Below, piece after piece: positions 33,394-47,600 of a stretch of DNA of 64,000 nucleotides. The notes beneath the pieces were generated by a model. The model ran no database searches, was not told the DNA's origin, and saw only the letters and a program-made list of their open reading frames with translations. Source of the DNA: Progne subis subis. Its lineage: Eukaryota; Chordata; Aves; Passeriformes; Hirundinidae. The DNA is taken from assembly GCA_022316685.1 (NCBI GenBank), contig JAKJHU010001684.1, positions 30,037 through 94,036 of the forward strand, written 5' to 3'. The first letter of the stretch is position 1. The number at the start of each line of letters is the position of its first letter. The position numbers and the translations under genes are program-made.

Positions 33394-34890
33394 GCTCCGG
33401 GAAGCGCGGCGGGATCCGGGAAGCGCGGCCCCTCCTGTGCCGTGGGGCTCCGAGCGGGACAGGGAGGAGCCGGGAGGGGGCTCGGGGGTGACGGCTCCAT
33501 CCCCGTCCCACCCCGGCATCCCTCTGGAATCGTGCTGCCCGGGAATGGGAGCTCCAAACCCCTCGGGATTCACGGTGCGGGGGGGCTTTGCCAACCACAA
33601 CCACCCCTCTCCCCAAAAATCGATCTGGGGGATGGGAAAATCCCTTCCCGGGACTCCGGGATCGCCACCCGCTCCTCCCTCAGCCCCAGAGCGCTCGGAG
33701 AGGAAGGAAAAGGCACAAAACTTTAGGATAAGGAAGTGTTGGGAAGCTCCAAGGAGCTGGAAATGTTTACATGGACAGGAGCAAAGCTTCCGTGTTTTTC
33801 TACGGGGATTTGGAAAACCCCACCTGGATAAGCTATTGATCCCTAATCCCACCTTTTCCTCCTTTTTTTTTTTCCCCCCCCTCCCCATCTCCTTTGCTTC
33901 CTTAAATTTCTTGGAATGGCTGGAGAAACCTTTCCCTGCTTCCAAGCTCCGTTCCTCAGAGGTTCCACTTCGCAGCGGCACAAAAAGTCCTTGAAATTGT
34001 TGATTTTTTTTCTTTTTTTCCCATGGGGAAAGTGCCAAAATTCCTTTTAAATCAGGATTCGGGGCTTGGAATTCATGGGAATGTCGTCGCAGTTTTAAAT
34101 TGGGCTGAGTCTGCACAAGAATATTTTTTAAAAAATGAGATTTTTTTTTTTTTTTCCAGCCTTTTTTTTTTTCCCTTCAAGTTGGAGGGAAGAAAGATCC
34201 TTCCTTCTTCTCCTCACTTTCACTCCAGGGCTGGAATTTGGATGGAAAAAAAATTTAAAAAAAAAAAAAAAAATGGATATAGGGGAAGAGGGGGATCCTG
34301 GGCAAGGTTGTCTTTCCCAAATTCCTGGCAATCCCAGTTTGCTTCCTGCATTTTTGGGGTGGAATTGGGCTGCAATTCCCAGGGAAGGTGGAATTCCTTG
34401 GCTGAGATTCCAGCTGCCCATGGCCGAGGAGGGGTTTAGTGGGGATTTTTTCCTTTCTTTGTGCAATAAATGGATTCAGGAGCTTTTTATGGAGGGGAAA
34501 TAAATAAATAAATAAATAAATAAGCGCTTTTTTTGGTTCCTTTGTGGGGGGTTCCTGGGTTGGGGATGAATCCAACCTCTCCTGGCATTCCAGAGTGGAT
34601 TTTTTATGGATCCATCCTTTCTCCTGCCATTCCAAACTGGGTTTTTTTATGGATCCATCCTTTCTCCTGCCATTCCAAACTGGGTTTTTTTATGGATCCA
34701 TCCTTTCTCCCGCCCGTCCCATCCCAATCCAACTGCTCGTGCCAAGAATTCCCATCTCTTTTCCAAAGCCCCTGCCCTCAGGCATCGCCGACAGCATCGA
34801 CCCCAGGAGCGGAAAAACCTCTGGAAAAGCGGGAATGGCCCTCGGGATGGCGCGGGGGGATGTGGAAGTAATAAACCTGGATAAAGCCCA
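33394..34890 (+). other. DSTYK 3' UTR (extent inferred)
   Basis: Non-coding, with A/T homopolymers and a TAAA run at about 34498-34523. AATAAA hexamers occur at 34465-34470 and 34870-34875; which is used cannot be told. Three copies of a roughly 41-bp unit (TTTTTTATGGATCCATCCTT) sit at 34595-34710. Confidence 0.6.
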
Positions 34891-35269
34891 ACCTGTGTGT
34901 CTTCAATTCCCGAGCTTTTCCTGTGGCTCCATTCTGGACAATTCCCTGATGGGTTTTTTTGGGAATTTCCCTGTGGAATTTTTTTTCGGGATGGGATTTT
35001 GGGGTGGAATGTGGGAATTCCCAGGGTGTACCGAGTTTATTTTTTTCTGCCTGCCTGGAGGTTTTATTTTATATTTTTTATATTTCAATTTTCCAAATTT
35101 CATTTCATGTCAATTTCATGTCAATTTCATTTCATTTTCTCCAAAAGCAGCCAGTCCTTTACATTAGAAAACCAGGCAACACCCGCAAGGGCCCAGCTTT
35201 CCCCTGTGGTATTTTAGTAAATTATTAGACTAATAAGAATATTAATTAATTTAATTATTGGCGCTACCT
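34891..35269. other. DSTYK-RBBP5 intergenic spacer
   Basis: AT-rich (many T runs; CATTTCATGTCAATTTCATG repeat near 35100), with nothing functional recognised. Confidence 0.6.
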
Positions 35270-35624
35270 AATTGCGCCCTCCCCACCGGCCGCTCCCGTT
35301 TCCCGGAACCTTTCTGCGCGGCCGAGGAGCTCACCCGGCCCCTTCCGCGCGCCGCGCCGGGGCTGCCCGCAGCGCTGCCTGATCCCCGCCGCCCCTTCCC
35401 CTCCCCGTTCCCCTTCCCGCTCCCGTTCCCGGCCCCGCCGCCGCGCCGGGAGCGAGCGGAGCCGCTGCCCGAGCCCGCGGGGACAGGCGGGCGGAGCCGG
35501 GCCGGGAGGCGCCGGGAGCCGCGGCCGAGGGAAGCAGCGGCGGTCGGGGCAGGCGAGCGGCGCCGGGCAGGGCCCCGCGGGGTCTTTCGGCTGCGGGAGA
35601 GGAGGGAGCGGGAGCGGCGGCGCG

Positions 35625-35643
35625 ATGAACCTGGAGCTGCTCG
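35625..35643 (+). CDS. RBBP5: RBBP5 coding exon 1
   Basis: MNLELL plus one base; donor GTGCGA. Confidence 0.92.
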
Positions 35644-38600
35644 GTGCGAACGGGAACGGGAGAGGGAAATGGGGAATGGGGAATGGGAGCGGGAGTGGGA
35701 ACGGGGTGCGAGCGGGGCGCAGCGGGACTGGCAGGTGGCGGGAATGGGAAATGGGAAATGAGAGCGGGAATAGGAGGGGGAGCGGGAATGGGAACGGGAG
35801 CGGGAGTGGGAACGGGATGCGAGCGGGGCGCTGCGGGACGGCAGGTGGCGGGAATGGGAATGGGAACGGGAATAGGAGCGGGGAGGGAGCTGGGAACCGG
35901 GGGCGGCGGGGGCGGGACGGCGGCGAGACCGACCTGGAGCTGCTGGGTGCGCACGGGCACGGGATGAGAGGGCGGCGCGGCTGGGAACGGGAATGGGGAG
36001 CGAGCGGGGCTGGGCTGGGGAGCGGCGGTGGCGGGGGGTGAGCCGGGCTGGGCCGGGGCCGGGGCCGGTACCGGGGCGGGGGGAGTCGGACAGGCTCGGC
36101 GGGGCCGCGTCTCGCTCAGCCGCCGCCTTCCCCTTCCTCTGCAGAGTCCTTCGGCCAGAACTACCCCGAGGTAACCGCGCTCCCCCCCCGGAGCGTCCCC
36201 CGAGCCCTTCCCCGGCGGCGGGACCGGGTCCAAGCGGCTCTGCCCGGCTCCGCCCGGGTTTTCCCGGCTCAGGCCGGGTCTGAGCGGGCGCGGGCGCTGC
36301 ACTGTCCCCGCAGGAGGCGGACGGGACCCTGGACTGTATCAGCATGGCCCTGACGTGCACCTTCAACCGCTGGGGCACCCTGCTCGCCGTGGGCTGCAAC
36401 GACGGCAGGATCGTCATCTGGGACTTCCTGACCCGCGGCATCGCCAAGATCATCAGCGCGCACATCCACCCCGTGTGCTCCCTGTGGTGAGCCCCGGAGG
36501 CGCGGGGATCCCGCTGGGACTGTGGGCATCCCTCTGGGATCCCGCTGGGGTTGCGGGAATCCCGCTGGAATTCGGTCCCCGGGATGGAGGGAGGGTGGGG
36601 TTGGGACGTGCCAGGGGATGGAGCAGCTCTGCCAGGGGCGGGTGCGGGTGCAGGGGGAGGAATCTTTGGGTTTTCCATTGGTTGGAGGGGATCCAGGAGA
36701 GCTGGAGAGGGATTTGGGATAAGGGATGGAGGGACAGGACGCAGGGAGTGGATTCCCACTGCCAGGGTGGGGTGGGATGTTGGGAAGGGATTCTTCCCTG
36801 GGAGGGTGGGAGAGGCTGGAATTCCCAGAGAATCTGTGGTTGTTCTGTCCCTGGGAGTGTCCCAGCCTGGGATAGTGGAAGGTGTGGGCGCTGGAAAAGG
36901 CTGGGATTTAAGCTTCATTCCAACCCAGACCATTCCATGTTTTTTGTCAGGAATTGCATTTTCCCTTTTGAATTTTCCCCTCCCATTATTCCCCCTGGGC
37001 TGTCAGATTTCCCTCTGAGCTCCTTTCCCTCCTGGCAGTGTTTGACTCCTTTAAGAAATAGCGTTATTGGGAATTCCCTGATCTCCTTTCCCCTCTGGCA
37101 GAGTTTTAAGGAGTAACTCTGTTGGGAATTCCCTGAGCTCCTTTCCCCCCTGGCAGAGTTTTAAGGAATAATTCTGTTGGGAATTCCCTGGGCTCCTTTC
37201 CCCCCTGGCAGAGTTTTAAGGAATAACTCTGTTGGGAATTCCCTGGGCTCCTTTCCCCCCTGGCAGAGTTTTAAGGAATAACTCTGTTGGGAATTCCCTG
37301 GGCTCCTTTCCCCCCTGGCAGAGTTTTAAGGAATAACTCTGTTGGGAATTCCCTCCCTGTGCCGCAGCTGGAGCCGGGACGGGCACAAGCTGGTCAGCGC
37401 CTCCACCGACAACATCGTGTCGCAGTGGGACGTGCTGTCCGGGGACTGTGACCAGAGGTTCCGCTTCCCCTCGCCCATCCTCAAAGTCCAGTACCACCCC
37501 CGGGACCAGTAAGTGCCCTGGGAGCAGACTGGGACGCTCCTGGTGGGCCGGAGCCGCCGCCGCTTCGGCGTTCCTCGGGGTTTTTTTCCAGGTGTAATCG
37601 TTGGGTTTTGGGGAGGATCGGGGTGGGAGGAAGCTCGTGGAGATCGGCGTTGGAAGCGTTTGCTGGGGTTTAAAATTCCTGCACAAGCTCAGAGATGGGA
37701 GGGGAGTTAGAGCAGACCCGAACTGGACAGCGTTTGGCTGTTTAAGTACTAAAGATAAAACAGCAAAATCAGAAATGTCCTGAATTCGTCGATAGATCCA
37801 GCTCGATGCTTTCCTTTGCTGTAAACATGGAAATGCTCTTCCAAAATATCCTGAATTCCTCCATCCATCTCAGTGCTTTGCTTTGCTGTAAATGTGGAAA
37901 TCCTTTTCCAAGATACTCTGAACTCCTCAACCCTGCTCAATGCTTTTCTTGCTCTAAAAGTGGAAATCCTTTTCCAAAACACCCTGAGCCCCTCCATTCA
38001 TCTCAATGCTTTGCTTTGCTGTAAATGTGGAAGTGCTCTTCCAAAATATCCTGAATTCCTCAATCCATCTCAATGCTTTGCTTTGCTGTAATCATGGAAA
38101 TCCTTTTCCAAGATACCCTCAATTCCTCAGTCCATTTGATACTGTTTTGTTCTAAAAGTAGAAATCCTTTTCCAAGATACCCTGAATTCCTCCATCCATC
38201 TCAGTGCTTTGCTTTGCTGTAAATGTGGAAATCCTTTTCCAAGATACTCTGAATTCCTGAACCCTGCTCAATGCTTTTCTTGCTCTAAAAGTGGAAATCC
38301 TTTTCCAAAACACCCTGACCCCCTCCATCCGTCTCAATCCTTTTTTCCCCCGCTGCCCCAGTGTTACCCTGGTGATTCCCCAGGAGCTCCTTTCCGGAGG
38401 CGGGGTTCCCAGGGTCCCCTGTTTTCCAGGAACAGGGTGCTGGTGTGTCCCATGAAGTCGGCGCCGGTGATGCTGACGCTGTCCGACTCCAAGCACGTGG
38501 TGCTGCCCGTGGACGACGACTCCGACCTCAACGTGGTGGCCTCGTTCGACCGCAGAGGGGAATACATCTACACCGGGAACGCCAAGGGCAAGGTCAGCCC

Positions 38601-41600
38601 CGCTCCTCGGGGGCCAGGGCGCGGCCAGGCCGGGCTGCGGCGGGAATTCCCCGTGGGAAGGGGCGGCTCGGGGAGGTTCTGGGGGTTTTCATCCCTGAGG
38701 GATTCCTGGAGGCGGCAGTGAGCGCTCAGGGCGGGGATTGGGCATCCCGAGGGATGAGGGGCGCGGGCTGGGGGAACAGGGAGGGGTTTGGGGAACAGGG
38801 ATGGATTTGGGGAACAGGGAGGGGTTTGGGATACAGGGAGGTGTTTGGGGAACAGGGAGGTGTTTGGGGAACAGGGAGGGGTTTGGGGAACAGGGAGGTG
38901 TTTGGGGAACAGGGAGGGGTTTGGGGAACAGGGAGGGGTTTGGGGAACAGGGATGGATTTGGGATACAGGGAGGGGTTTGGGGAACAGGGAGGGGTTTGG
39001 GGAACAGGGAGGGGTTTGGGGAACAGAGAGGTGTTTGGGGAACAGGGAGGGGTTTGGGGAACAGGGAGGGGTTTGGGGAACAGGGAGGGGTTTGGGGAAC
39101 AGAGAGGTGTTTGGGGAACAGGGAGGGGTTTGGGGAACAGGGAGGGGTTTGGGATACAGGGAGGGGTTTGGGATACAGGGAGGGGTTTGGGGAACAGGTG
39201 AGGGGCAGAGGGAGGGATTTAGGGGTAGGTGAGGGACACAGGGATGGATTTGGGGAACAGGAATGGATTTGGGGACCAAGGACAGGCACAGAGATGGCTG
39301 CAGGGTTTGAGGAGCAGCTGAGGGATTTGTTGATGATCCTGGAGGGGTTTTCCAAGCTCGGGGATCCTGGGATCTTTGTCTGACTCTGGCACATTTCTGG
39401 GATGTTTTCCTGACCTTCCTGTCTCAGCAGTTCCCGCAGTGTCCCCAGGTGGGCTCCCAGGGTTCTGTTTCAGGTGAAGCCACTGATTGTTCTCTGTCTG
39501 CTCAATCTTCAGATCTTGGTCTTAAAAACAGACACTCAGGATCTTGTTGCTTCCTTCAGAGTGACCACAGGGACCAGCAACACCACGGCCATAAAATCCA
39601 TCGAGTTCGCCCGCAAAGGGAGGTGAGCGCCGCCGGGGCCGACCCCAGAGCTGCACAGGGCCCCTCCAAAGCCCCTCATCCCGCCACAGCACGGGAGTTT
39701 GGGCGGGTGGGGGGTGTGGGGGTTTTTATTCTTCAGTGATTTGTCCCCGCTCTCCTGCAGCTGCTTCCTGATCAACACGGCCGACCGGATCATCCGCGTG
39801 TACGACGGGCGGGAGATCCTCACGTGCGGCCGCGACGGAGAGCCCGAGCCCATGCAGAAACTGCAGGACCTGGTCAACAGGTGAGGGCACGGGAGGGGAT
39901 CTGGGGAGCAGGAACGGGCTGGGGGACAGGGGAGAGGCACAGGAATGGATCTGGGAAAAAGGAATGGATCTGGGGGACAGGTGAGAGGCACAGGAATGGA
40001 TCTGGGGGACAGGAATGGATCTGGGGGACAGGTGAGAGGCACAGGAACGGGCTGGGGGACAGGGGAGAGGCACAGGAATGGATCTGGGGGACAGGAATGG
40101 ATCTGGGGGACAGGTGAGAGGCACAGGAACAGGCTGGGGGACAGGGGAGAGGCACAGGAACGGGCTGGGGGACAGGGGAGAGGCACAGGAATGGTTTGGG
40201 AAAAAGGAATGGATCTGGGAAACAGGAATGGATCTGGGGGACAGGAATGGATCTGGGGGACAGGGGAGTGGCACAGGAATGGATCTGGGAAAAAGGAATG
40301 GATCTAGGGGACAGGAATGGATTTGTGGAACAGGGGAGAGGCACAGGAGGGGATTTGGGAAAAAGGAATGGATCTGGGGGACAGGTGAGAGGCACAGGAA
40401 CGGGCTGGGGGACAGGGGAGAGGCACAGGAATGGATTTGGGAAAAAGGAATAGATTTGAGGAGCAGATGAGGGGAATGAGGATTGATTTGGAGAACAGGG
40501 ACAGGCACAGGAATGGATTTGGGGAACAGGTGAGAGGCACAGGAAGGGATTTGTGGGGCAGGAATGGATTTAAGGAACAGGTGAGAGCTATAGGATTGGA
40601 TTTAGGGAACAGGAATGGGTTTGGGGAACAGGGACAGGCACAGGAATGGATTTGGGGAGCAGGTGAGGGGCACAGGAATAGATCTGGAGAACAGGGACAG
40701 GCACAGGAATGGATTTGGGGGACAGGAATGGATTTGGGGGAACAGGGACAGGCACAGGGATGGGTTTGGGGAGCACAGGGATCTCTGCTCCTTTTCCCTG
40801 GGTGTGCAGCCACTGGAAAAGGCTCCCCAGGGAATTGTCACCCCCAAAGGCTGTGGGAGGTTTGGCCAACACCCTCAGGGATTCACTGGGGGGTTTTGGG
40901 GGTCTGTGCAGGGCTGGGGTTGGATCAGTGATCCTGGTGGGTCCTTTTCCCCCGTGTGCCTGGGGGCAGTTCCCATCCCACTCCCTGCGCCGAGGACACA
41001 AATCCTCCTGTGGGATTCGCCCGGAACACCTTGAACCCGAAACACAGCGTGCGGGGCGAAACCCCCCCAGGCAGAAGATCCAGGGCCTGATCCCTGTTTT
41101 TCTCTGGCCGCAGGACCCCCTGGAAGAAGTGCTGCTTCTCGGGGGACGGGGAGTACATCGTGGCGGGCTCTGCCCGGCAGCACGCGCTCTACATCTGGGA
41201 GAAGAGCATCGGCAACCTGGTGAAAATCCTGCACGGCACGCGCGGGGAGCTGCTGCTGGACGTGGCGGTGAGGCGGCTCCCGGCCTGCCGGGCCGTCCCG
41301 GGGGGTTTGGGGCCAAACTGCCCCTGTTGCAGGGGGTTTGGGGTTCAAACTGCCCCTGTTGCAGGGGGTTTGGGGTTCAAACTGCCCCTGTTCCGTTTGC
41401 TCACAGGATTTGGGGTTCAAACTGCCCCTATTTCATGGGGTTTGGGATCAAACTGCCCCGGTTCCCTTTGCTCAGGGGGTTTGGGGTCAAACTGCCCCTA
41501 CTTCATGGGGTTTGGGATTCAAACTGCCCCAGTTTCAGGGGGTTTGGGGATCAAACTGCCCCGGTTCCCTTTGCTGATGGGGTTTGGGGTTCAAACTGCC

Positions 41601-44600
41601 CCAGTTTCAGGGGGTTTGGGATCAAACTGCCCCGGCTCCCTTTGCTGAGGGGTTTTTCTCTCCGCCAGTGGCACCCGGTGCGGCCGATCATCGCCTCCAT
41701 TTCCAGCGGCGTGGTTTCCATATGGGCTCAGAACCAAGTGGTGGGTGAGGGTTCGGGGTTTGGGTTTGGGGTTCCCGTGGGAGTGGGGCCTGGCACGGGG
41801 AAATCGTGGCTGCTCCGTCCCTGGAAGGTCCCAGGTGGGCTTGGAGCAGCCTGGGATAGGGAGAAGTGTGGAGATGATGATCCCTTCCGAGCCAAACCAA
41901 CCCGGCATTCCCTGTGCTGCTTTGGGCGGGATTTTGGGAATAAATCCTTCCCTGGGACTGCCCAGCTCTCCCCCTTGTCCCCACATCCACGTTTTAAACC
42001 CCTCCAGGACATTTCATTCCTTGGAATTGGAGGAATCCAGCGCTGTTTGGATGAGCTAAATCTGCTTTTCTCCCCCTTTTTTTTTTTTTTAAGGAAAACT
42101 GGAGCGCCTTCGCCCCAGATTTCAAGGAGCTGGACGAAAACGTGGAGTACGAGGAGAGGGAATCGGAATTCGACATCGAGGACGAGGATAAGAGCGAGCC
42201 AGAGCAGACAGGTGCTGCCCAGAGAATTCCCAGGGAATTCCCAGGGAATTCCCAGCTTCCCTGGGATCCTCGGGATCCCTCCCGGCCACGTGGTGGTGCC
42301 CAAAACCAAGGGAAAAAATAAAATTAATCCTGGGATGTGAAAAACGACGGGATGAGGATGGTTCCTGGCTCTCCTTGTTAGCAGGCTTCAGGGCTTCCTA
42401 TGAAAGCGCTTCCCGTAATTGGGTTAATTGGATTTTAGCAGTGTTTTATATGTTAATGTGAATTATTTTGGGTTTGTTTTCTGCTTTAATGGGAAACGTT
42501 TTTATTTCGTGCTGTAATGAAATATTTTAGGTTTGTTTTGTGCTTTAATATGAATTATTTTAGGGGGATTTTTGTGCTTTGATAGGAAATATTTTAGGGG
42601 GTTTTTTTCTGCTTTAATGTGATATTTTAGGTTTGTTTCGTGCTTTAATATGAATTATTTTAGGGGGATTTTTGTGTTTTGATAGGAAATATTTAAGTTT
42701 GTTTCCTGCTTTAAAGTGAATTATTTTAGTCTTGTTTTGTCCTTTAACTGGAAATGTTTTAGGTTTGGTTTCTGCTTTGTCAGGAATTGTTTTAGGTTTT
42801 TTGTGTTTCAAAAGGAAATATCTTAGATTTTCCTTGTGCTTAATAGGAAATTTTGGATTTATTTTCTGCTTTAATAGGAAATACTTTAGGGAGTTTTTGT
42901 GCTTTAACAAGAAATATTTTAGGGGTTTTTTTTGGGGCTTTAATCTGAGTTATTTTAGGTTTGTTTCGTGCTTTAATATGAATTATTTTAGGGGGATTTT
43001 TGTGCTTTGATAGGAAATATTTTAGGGGTTTTTTTTCTGCTTTAATGTGATATTTTAGGTTTGTTTTGTGCTTTAATATGAATTATTTTAGGGGGATTTT
43101 TGTGCTTTAACAAGAAATATTTTAGGGGTTTTTTTGGGGCTTTAATCTGAGTTATTTTAGGTTTGTTTTGTGCTTTAATATGAATTATTTTGGGATTTTT
43201 GTGCTTTAACAAGAAATATTTTAGGGGTTTTTTTGGGGCTTTAATCTGAGTTATTTTAGGTTTGTTTTGTGCTTTAATATGAATTATTTTCGGGGATTTT
43301 TGTGCTTTAACAAGAAATATTTTAGGGGGTTTTTTTGGGCTTTAATCTGAGTTATTTTAGGTTTGTTTTGTGCTATAAGAGGAAATATTTTAGGTTTGTT
43401 TTGTGCTTTAACAAGAAGCTTTTTGGTGGTTTATTTCCCTGCTTTCTCAGGAAATCCCCCGGGTTGTTTTTGCTGTGACAGGGAGCGCTCGGGGTGTTTT
43501 CCCGCCTGTAATTCCCGTTTTTCCCGGCTCCAGGTGCCGATGCGGCGGAGGACGAGGAGGTGGACGTGACCAGCGTGGATCCCATCGCCGCCTTCTGCAG
43601 CAGGTGCCGGGGCTGAGCGCCGACAGCGACCCCAAAACCAAACCGGGAGCAGTCAGCTAAACCCCGCAGAGCCCCCCTGGATACAGCCCAAAATTCCCTC
43701 TGTGAACCACAAACTTCCCGTTATAAACCAAAAATTTCGTTATAAAACCCAAAATTCCCTCTGTCAACCACAAAATTCCCGTTATAAACCAAAAATTTCG
43801 TTATAAAACCCAAAATTCCCTCTGTCAACCACAAAATTCCTGTGATAAACCAAAAATTTCATTATAAAACCCAAAATTCCCTCTGTCAACCACAAAATTC
43901 CCGTTATAAACCAAAAATTTCATTATAAAACCCTAAATTCCCTCTGTGAACCACAAAATTCCCGTTATAAACCAAAAATTTCGTTATAAAACCCAAAATT
44001 CCCTCTGTCAACCACAAAATTCCTGTGATAAACCAAAAATTTCGTTATAAAACGCAAAATTCCCTCTGTGAACCACAAAATTCCCGTTACAAACCAAAAA
44101 TTTCGTTATAAAACCCAAAATTCCCTCTGTGAACCACAAAATTCCCGTTACAAACCAAAAATTTCGTTATAAAACGCAAAATTCCCTCTGTGAACCACAA
44201 AATTCCCGTTACAAACCAAAAATTTCGTTATAAAACGCAAAATTCCCTCTGTGAACCACAAAATTCCCGTTACAAACCAAAAATTTCGTTATAAAACCCA
44301 AAATTCCCTCTGTGAACCACAAAATTCCCGTTATAAACCAAAAATTTCGTTATAAAACCCAAAATTCCCTCTGTGAACCACAAAATTCCCGTTATAAACC
44401 AAAAATTTCGTTATAAAACCCAAAATTCCCTCTGTGAACCACAAAATTCCCGTTATAAACCAAAAATTTCGTTATAAAACCCAAAATTCCCTCTGTGAAC
44501 CACAAAATTCCCGTTATAAACCAAAAACTTCGTTATAAAACCCAAAATTCCCTCTGTCAACCACAAAATTCCCGTTATAAACCAAAAACTTCGTTATAAA

Positions 44601-47600
44601 ACCCAAAATTCCCTCTGTGAACCACAAAATTCCCGTTATAAACCAAAAATTTCGTTATAAAACCCAAAATTCCCTCTGTCAACCACAAAATTCCCGTTAT
44701 AAACCAAAAATTTCGTTATAAAACCCAAAATTCCCTCTGTGAACCACAAAATTCCCGTTATAAACCAAAAATTTCGTTATAAAACCCAAAATTCCCTCTG
44801 TGAACCACAAAATTCCCGTTATAAACCAAAAATTTCGTTATAAAACCCAAAATTCCCTCTGTGAACCACAAAATTCCCATTATAAACCAAAAATTTCGTT
44901 ATAAAACCCGAAATTCCCTCTGTCAACCACAAAATTCCCGTTATAAACCAAAAATTTCGTTATAAAACCCAAAATTCCCTCTGTCAACCACAAAATTCCC
45001 GTTATAAACCAAAAATTTCGTTATAAAACCCGAAATTCCCTCTGTCAACCACAAAATTCCCGTTATAAACCAAAAATTTCGTTATAAAACCCGAAATTCC
45101 CTCTGTGAACCACAAAATTCCCGTTATGAACCAAAAATTTCGTTATAAAACCCAAAAATTCCCTCTGTGAACCACAAAATTCCCGTTATGAACCAAAAAT
45201 TTCGTTATAAAAACCCAAAATTCCCTCTGTCAACCACAAAATTCCCGTTATAAACCAAAAATTTCGTTATAAAACCCAAAATTCCCTCTGTCAACCACAA
45301 AATTCCCGTTATAAACCAAAAATTTCGTTATAAAACCCAAAATTCCCTCTGTCAACCACAAAATTCCCGTTATAAACCAAAAATTTCATTATAAAACCCA
45401 AAATTCCCTCTGTCAACCACAAAATTCCCGTTATAAACCAAAAATTTCGTTATAAAACCCAAAATTCCCTCTGTCAACCACAAAATTCCCGTTATAAACC
45501 AAAAATTTCGTTATAAAACCCAAAATTCCCTCTGTCAACCACAAAATTCCCGTTATAAACCAAAAATTTCGTTATAAAACCCAAAATTCCCTCTGTGAAC
45601 CACAAAATTCCCGTTATAAACCAAAAATTTCGTTATAAAACCCAAAATTCCCTCTGTCAACCACAAAATTCCCGTTATAAACCAAAAATTTCATTATAAA
45701 ACCCAAAATTCCCTCTGTCAACCACAAAATTCCCGTTATAAACCAAAAATTTCGTTATAAAACCCAAAATTCCCTCTGTCAACCACAAAATTCCCGTTAT
45801 AAACCAAAAATTTCATTATAAAACCCAAAATTCCCTCTGTCAACCACAAAATTCCCGTTATAAACCAAAAATTTCGTTATAAAACCCAAAATTCCCTCTG
45901 TCAACCACAAAATTCCCGTTATAAACCAAAAATTTCGTTATAAAACCCAAAATTCCCTCTGTCAACCACAAAATTCCCGTTATAAACCAAAAATTTCATT
46001 ATAAAACCCAAAATTCCCTCTGTGAACCACAAAATTCCTGTTATAAAACCCCAAATTCCCTGTATAAACCGAAAAAAATTCCTGTTACAAAACTCAAATT
46101 TCCCTTTATGAACCAAAAAAATTCCTGTTACAAAACTCAGAATTCCCTCTGTGAACCAAAAAAATTCCTGTTATAAAACCCAAAATTCCCTGTATAAACT
46201 GAAACAAATTCCTGTTACAAAATTCAAAATTCCCTCTATGAACCAAAAAATTCCTGTTATAAACAACAAAATTCCCTTTAAGCATTCCTCTTTATAAAAC
46301 CATAAAATTCCTGTTATAAAACCCAAAATTCCCTTTAAACATTCCTGTTATAAACAAAAAAAAATTCCTGTTATAAAACCCAAAACTCCCTTTAAACATT
46401 CCTGTTATAAACCAAAAAAATCCTGTTACAAGCCACAAAATTACCTTTAAACATTCCTGTTATAAACCCTAGCATTCCCTTTAAATATTCCCATTCCAAA
46501 TCCCAACCTCCCCTTTACCAAACCCCAAAATCCCCATTCCAAACCCCAAAATCCCCATTGCAAACCCTGAAATTCCCATTCCAAACCACAACATCCCCAT
46601 TCCACACCCCAAAATCCCCATTGCAAACCCCAAACTCCCCATTCCCAACCCCACCACCCCATTCCACACCCCAAAATTCCCATTCCACACCCCACCACCC
46701 CATTCCCCACCCCAAACTCCCCATTCCCAACCCCACCACCCCATTCCACACCCCAAACTCCCCATTCCCAACCCCAAACTCCCCATTCCCCACCCCAAAC
46801 TCCCCATTCCAAACCCCACCACCCCATTCCCAACCCCAAACTCCCCATTCCCAACCCCAAACTCCCCATTCCCAACCCCACCATTCCCATTCCCAACCCC
46901 AAACTCCCCATTCCCAACCCCACCACCCCATTCCAAACCCCAAACTCCCCATTCCCAACCCCACCACCCCATTCCACACCCCAAAATTCCCATTCCACAC
47001 CCCACCACCCCATTCCCTCCCCATTCCCAACCCCACCACCCCATTCCACACCCCAAAATTCCCATTCCACACCCCAAAATTCCCATTCCCAACCCCAAAC
47101 TCCCCATTCCCAACCCCACCACCCCATTCCCAACCCCAAACTCCCCATTCCCAACCCCAAACTCCCCATTCCCAACCCCAAACTCCCCATTCCCAACCCC
47201 ACCACCCCATTCCACACCCCAAACTCCCCATTCCCAACCCCACCACCCCATTCCACACCCCAAACTCCCCATTCCAAACCCCACCACCCCATTCCACACC
47301 CCAAAATTCCCATTCCACACCCCAAAATTCCCATTCCACACCCCAAACTCCCCATTCCCAACCCCACCACCCCATTCCCAACCCCAAACTCCCCATTCCC
47401 AACCCCACCACCCCATTCCACACCCCAAACTCCCCATTCCAAACCCCACCACCCCATTCCACACCCCAAAATTCCCATTCCACACCCCAAAATTCCCATT
47501 CCACACCCCAAACTCCCCATTCCCAACCCCACCACCCCATTCCCGCCCCATTCCCGCCCCATTCCCGCCCCATTCCCGCCCCATTCCCACCCCATTCCCA

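Larger units (their letters stand above)
35270..36315 (+). promoter_or_regulatory. RBBP5 CpG-island promoter
   Basis: CpG-dense DNA starts abruptly at 35270 after an AT-rich stretch (34960-35260) and spans RBBP5 exons 1-2. Intron 1 adds GGGAATGGGAACGGGAGCGG runs (35650-36000). The transcription start is not determined. Confidence 0.65.
36487..37367 (+). other. RBBP5 intron 3
   Basis: Has a plus-strand CR1 tail at about 36770-36960 and a 55-bp array at 37020-37350 that duplicates a pyrimidine tract plus CAG. Confidence 0.85.

Noticed and set aside
34498..34523. TAAA run as a poly(A) signal cluster
   Set aside because: It is a simple AAAT microsatellite; the isolated AATAAA hexamers at 34465 and 34870 are better candidates.
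38445..40931. Open frames of 160-310 codons (GVWGTGRGLGNREG and similar)
   Set aside because: Translations of the G-rich 20-bp arrays in RBBP5 introns 5 and 7.
43680..46040. Regular 61-bp spacing suggestive of a CRISPR array
   Set aside because: Whole units repeat with no variable spacers, inside an intron of a vertebrate gene.
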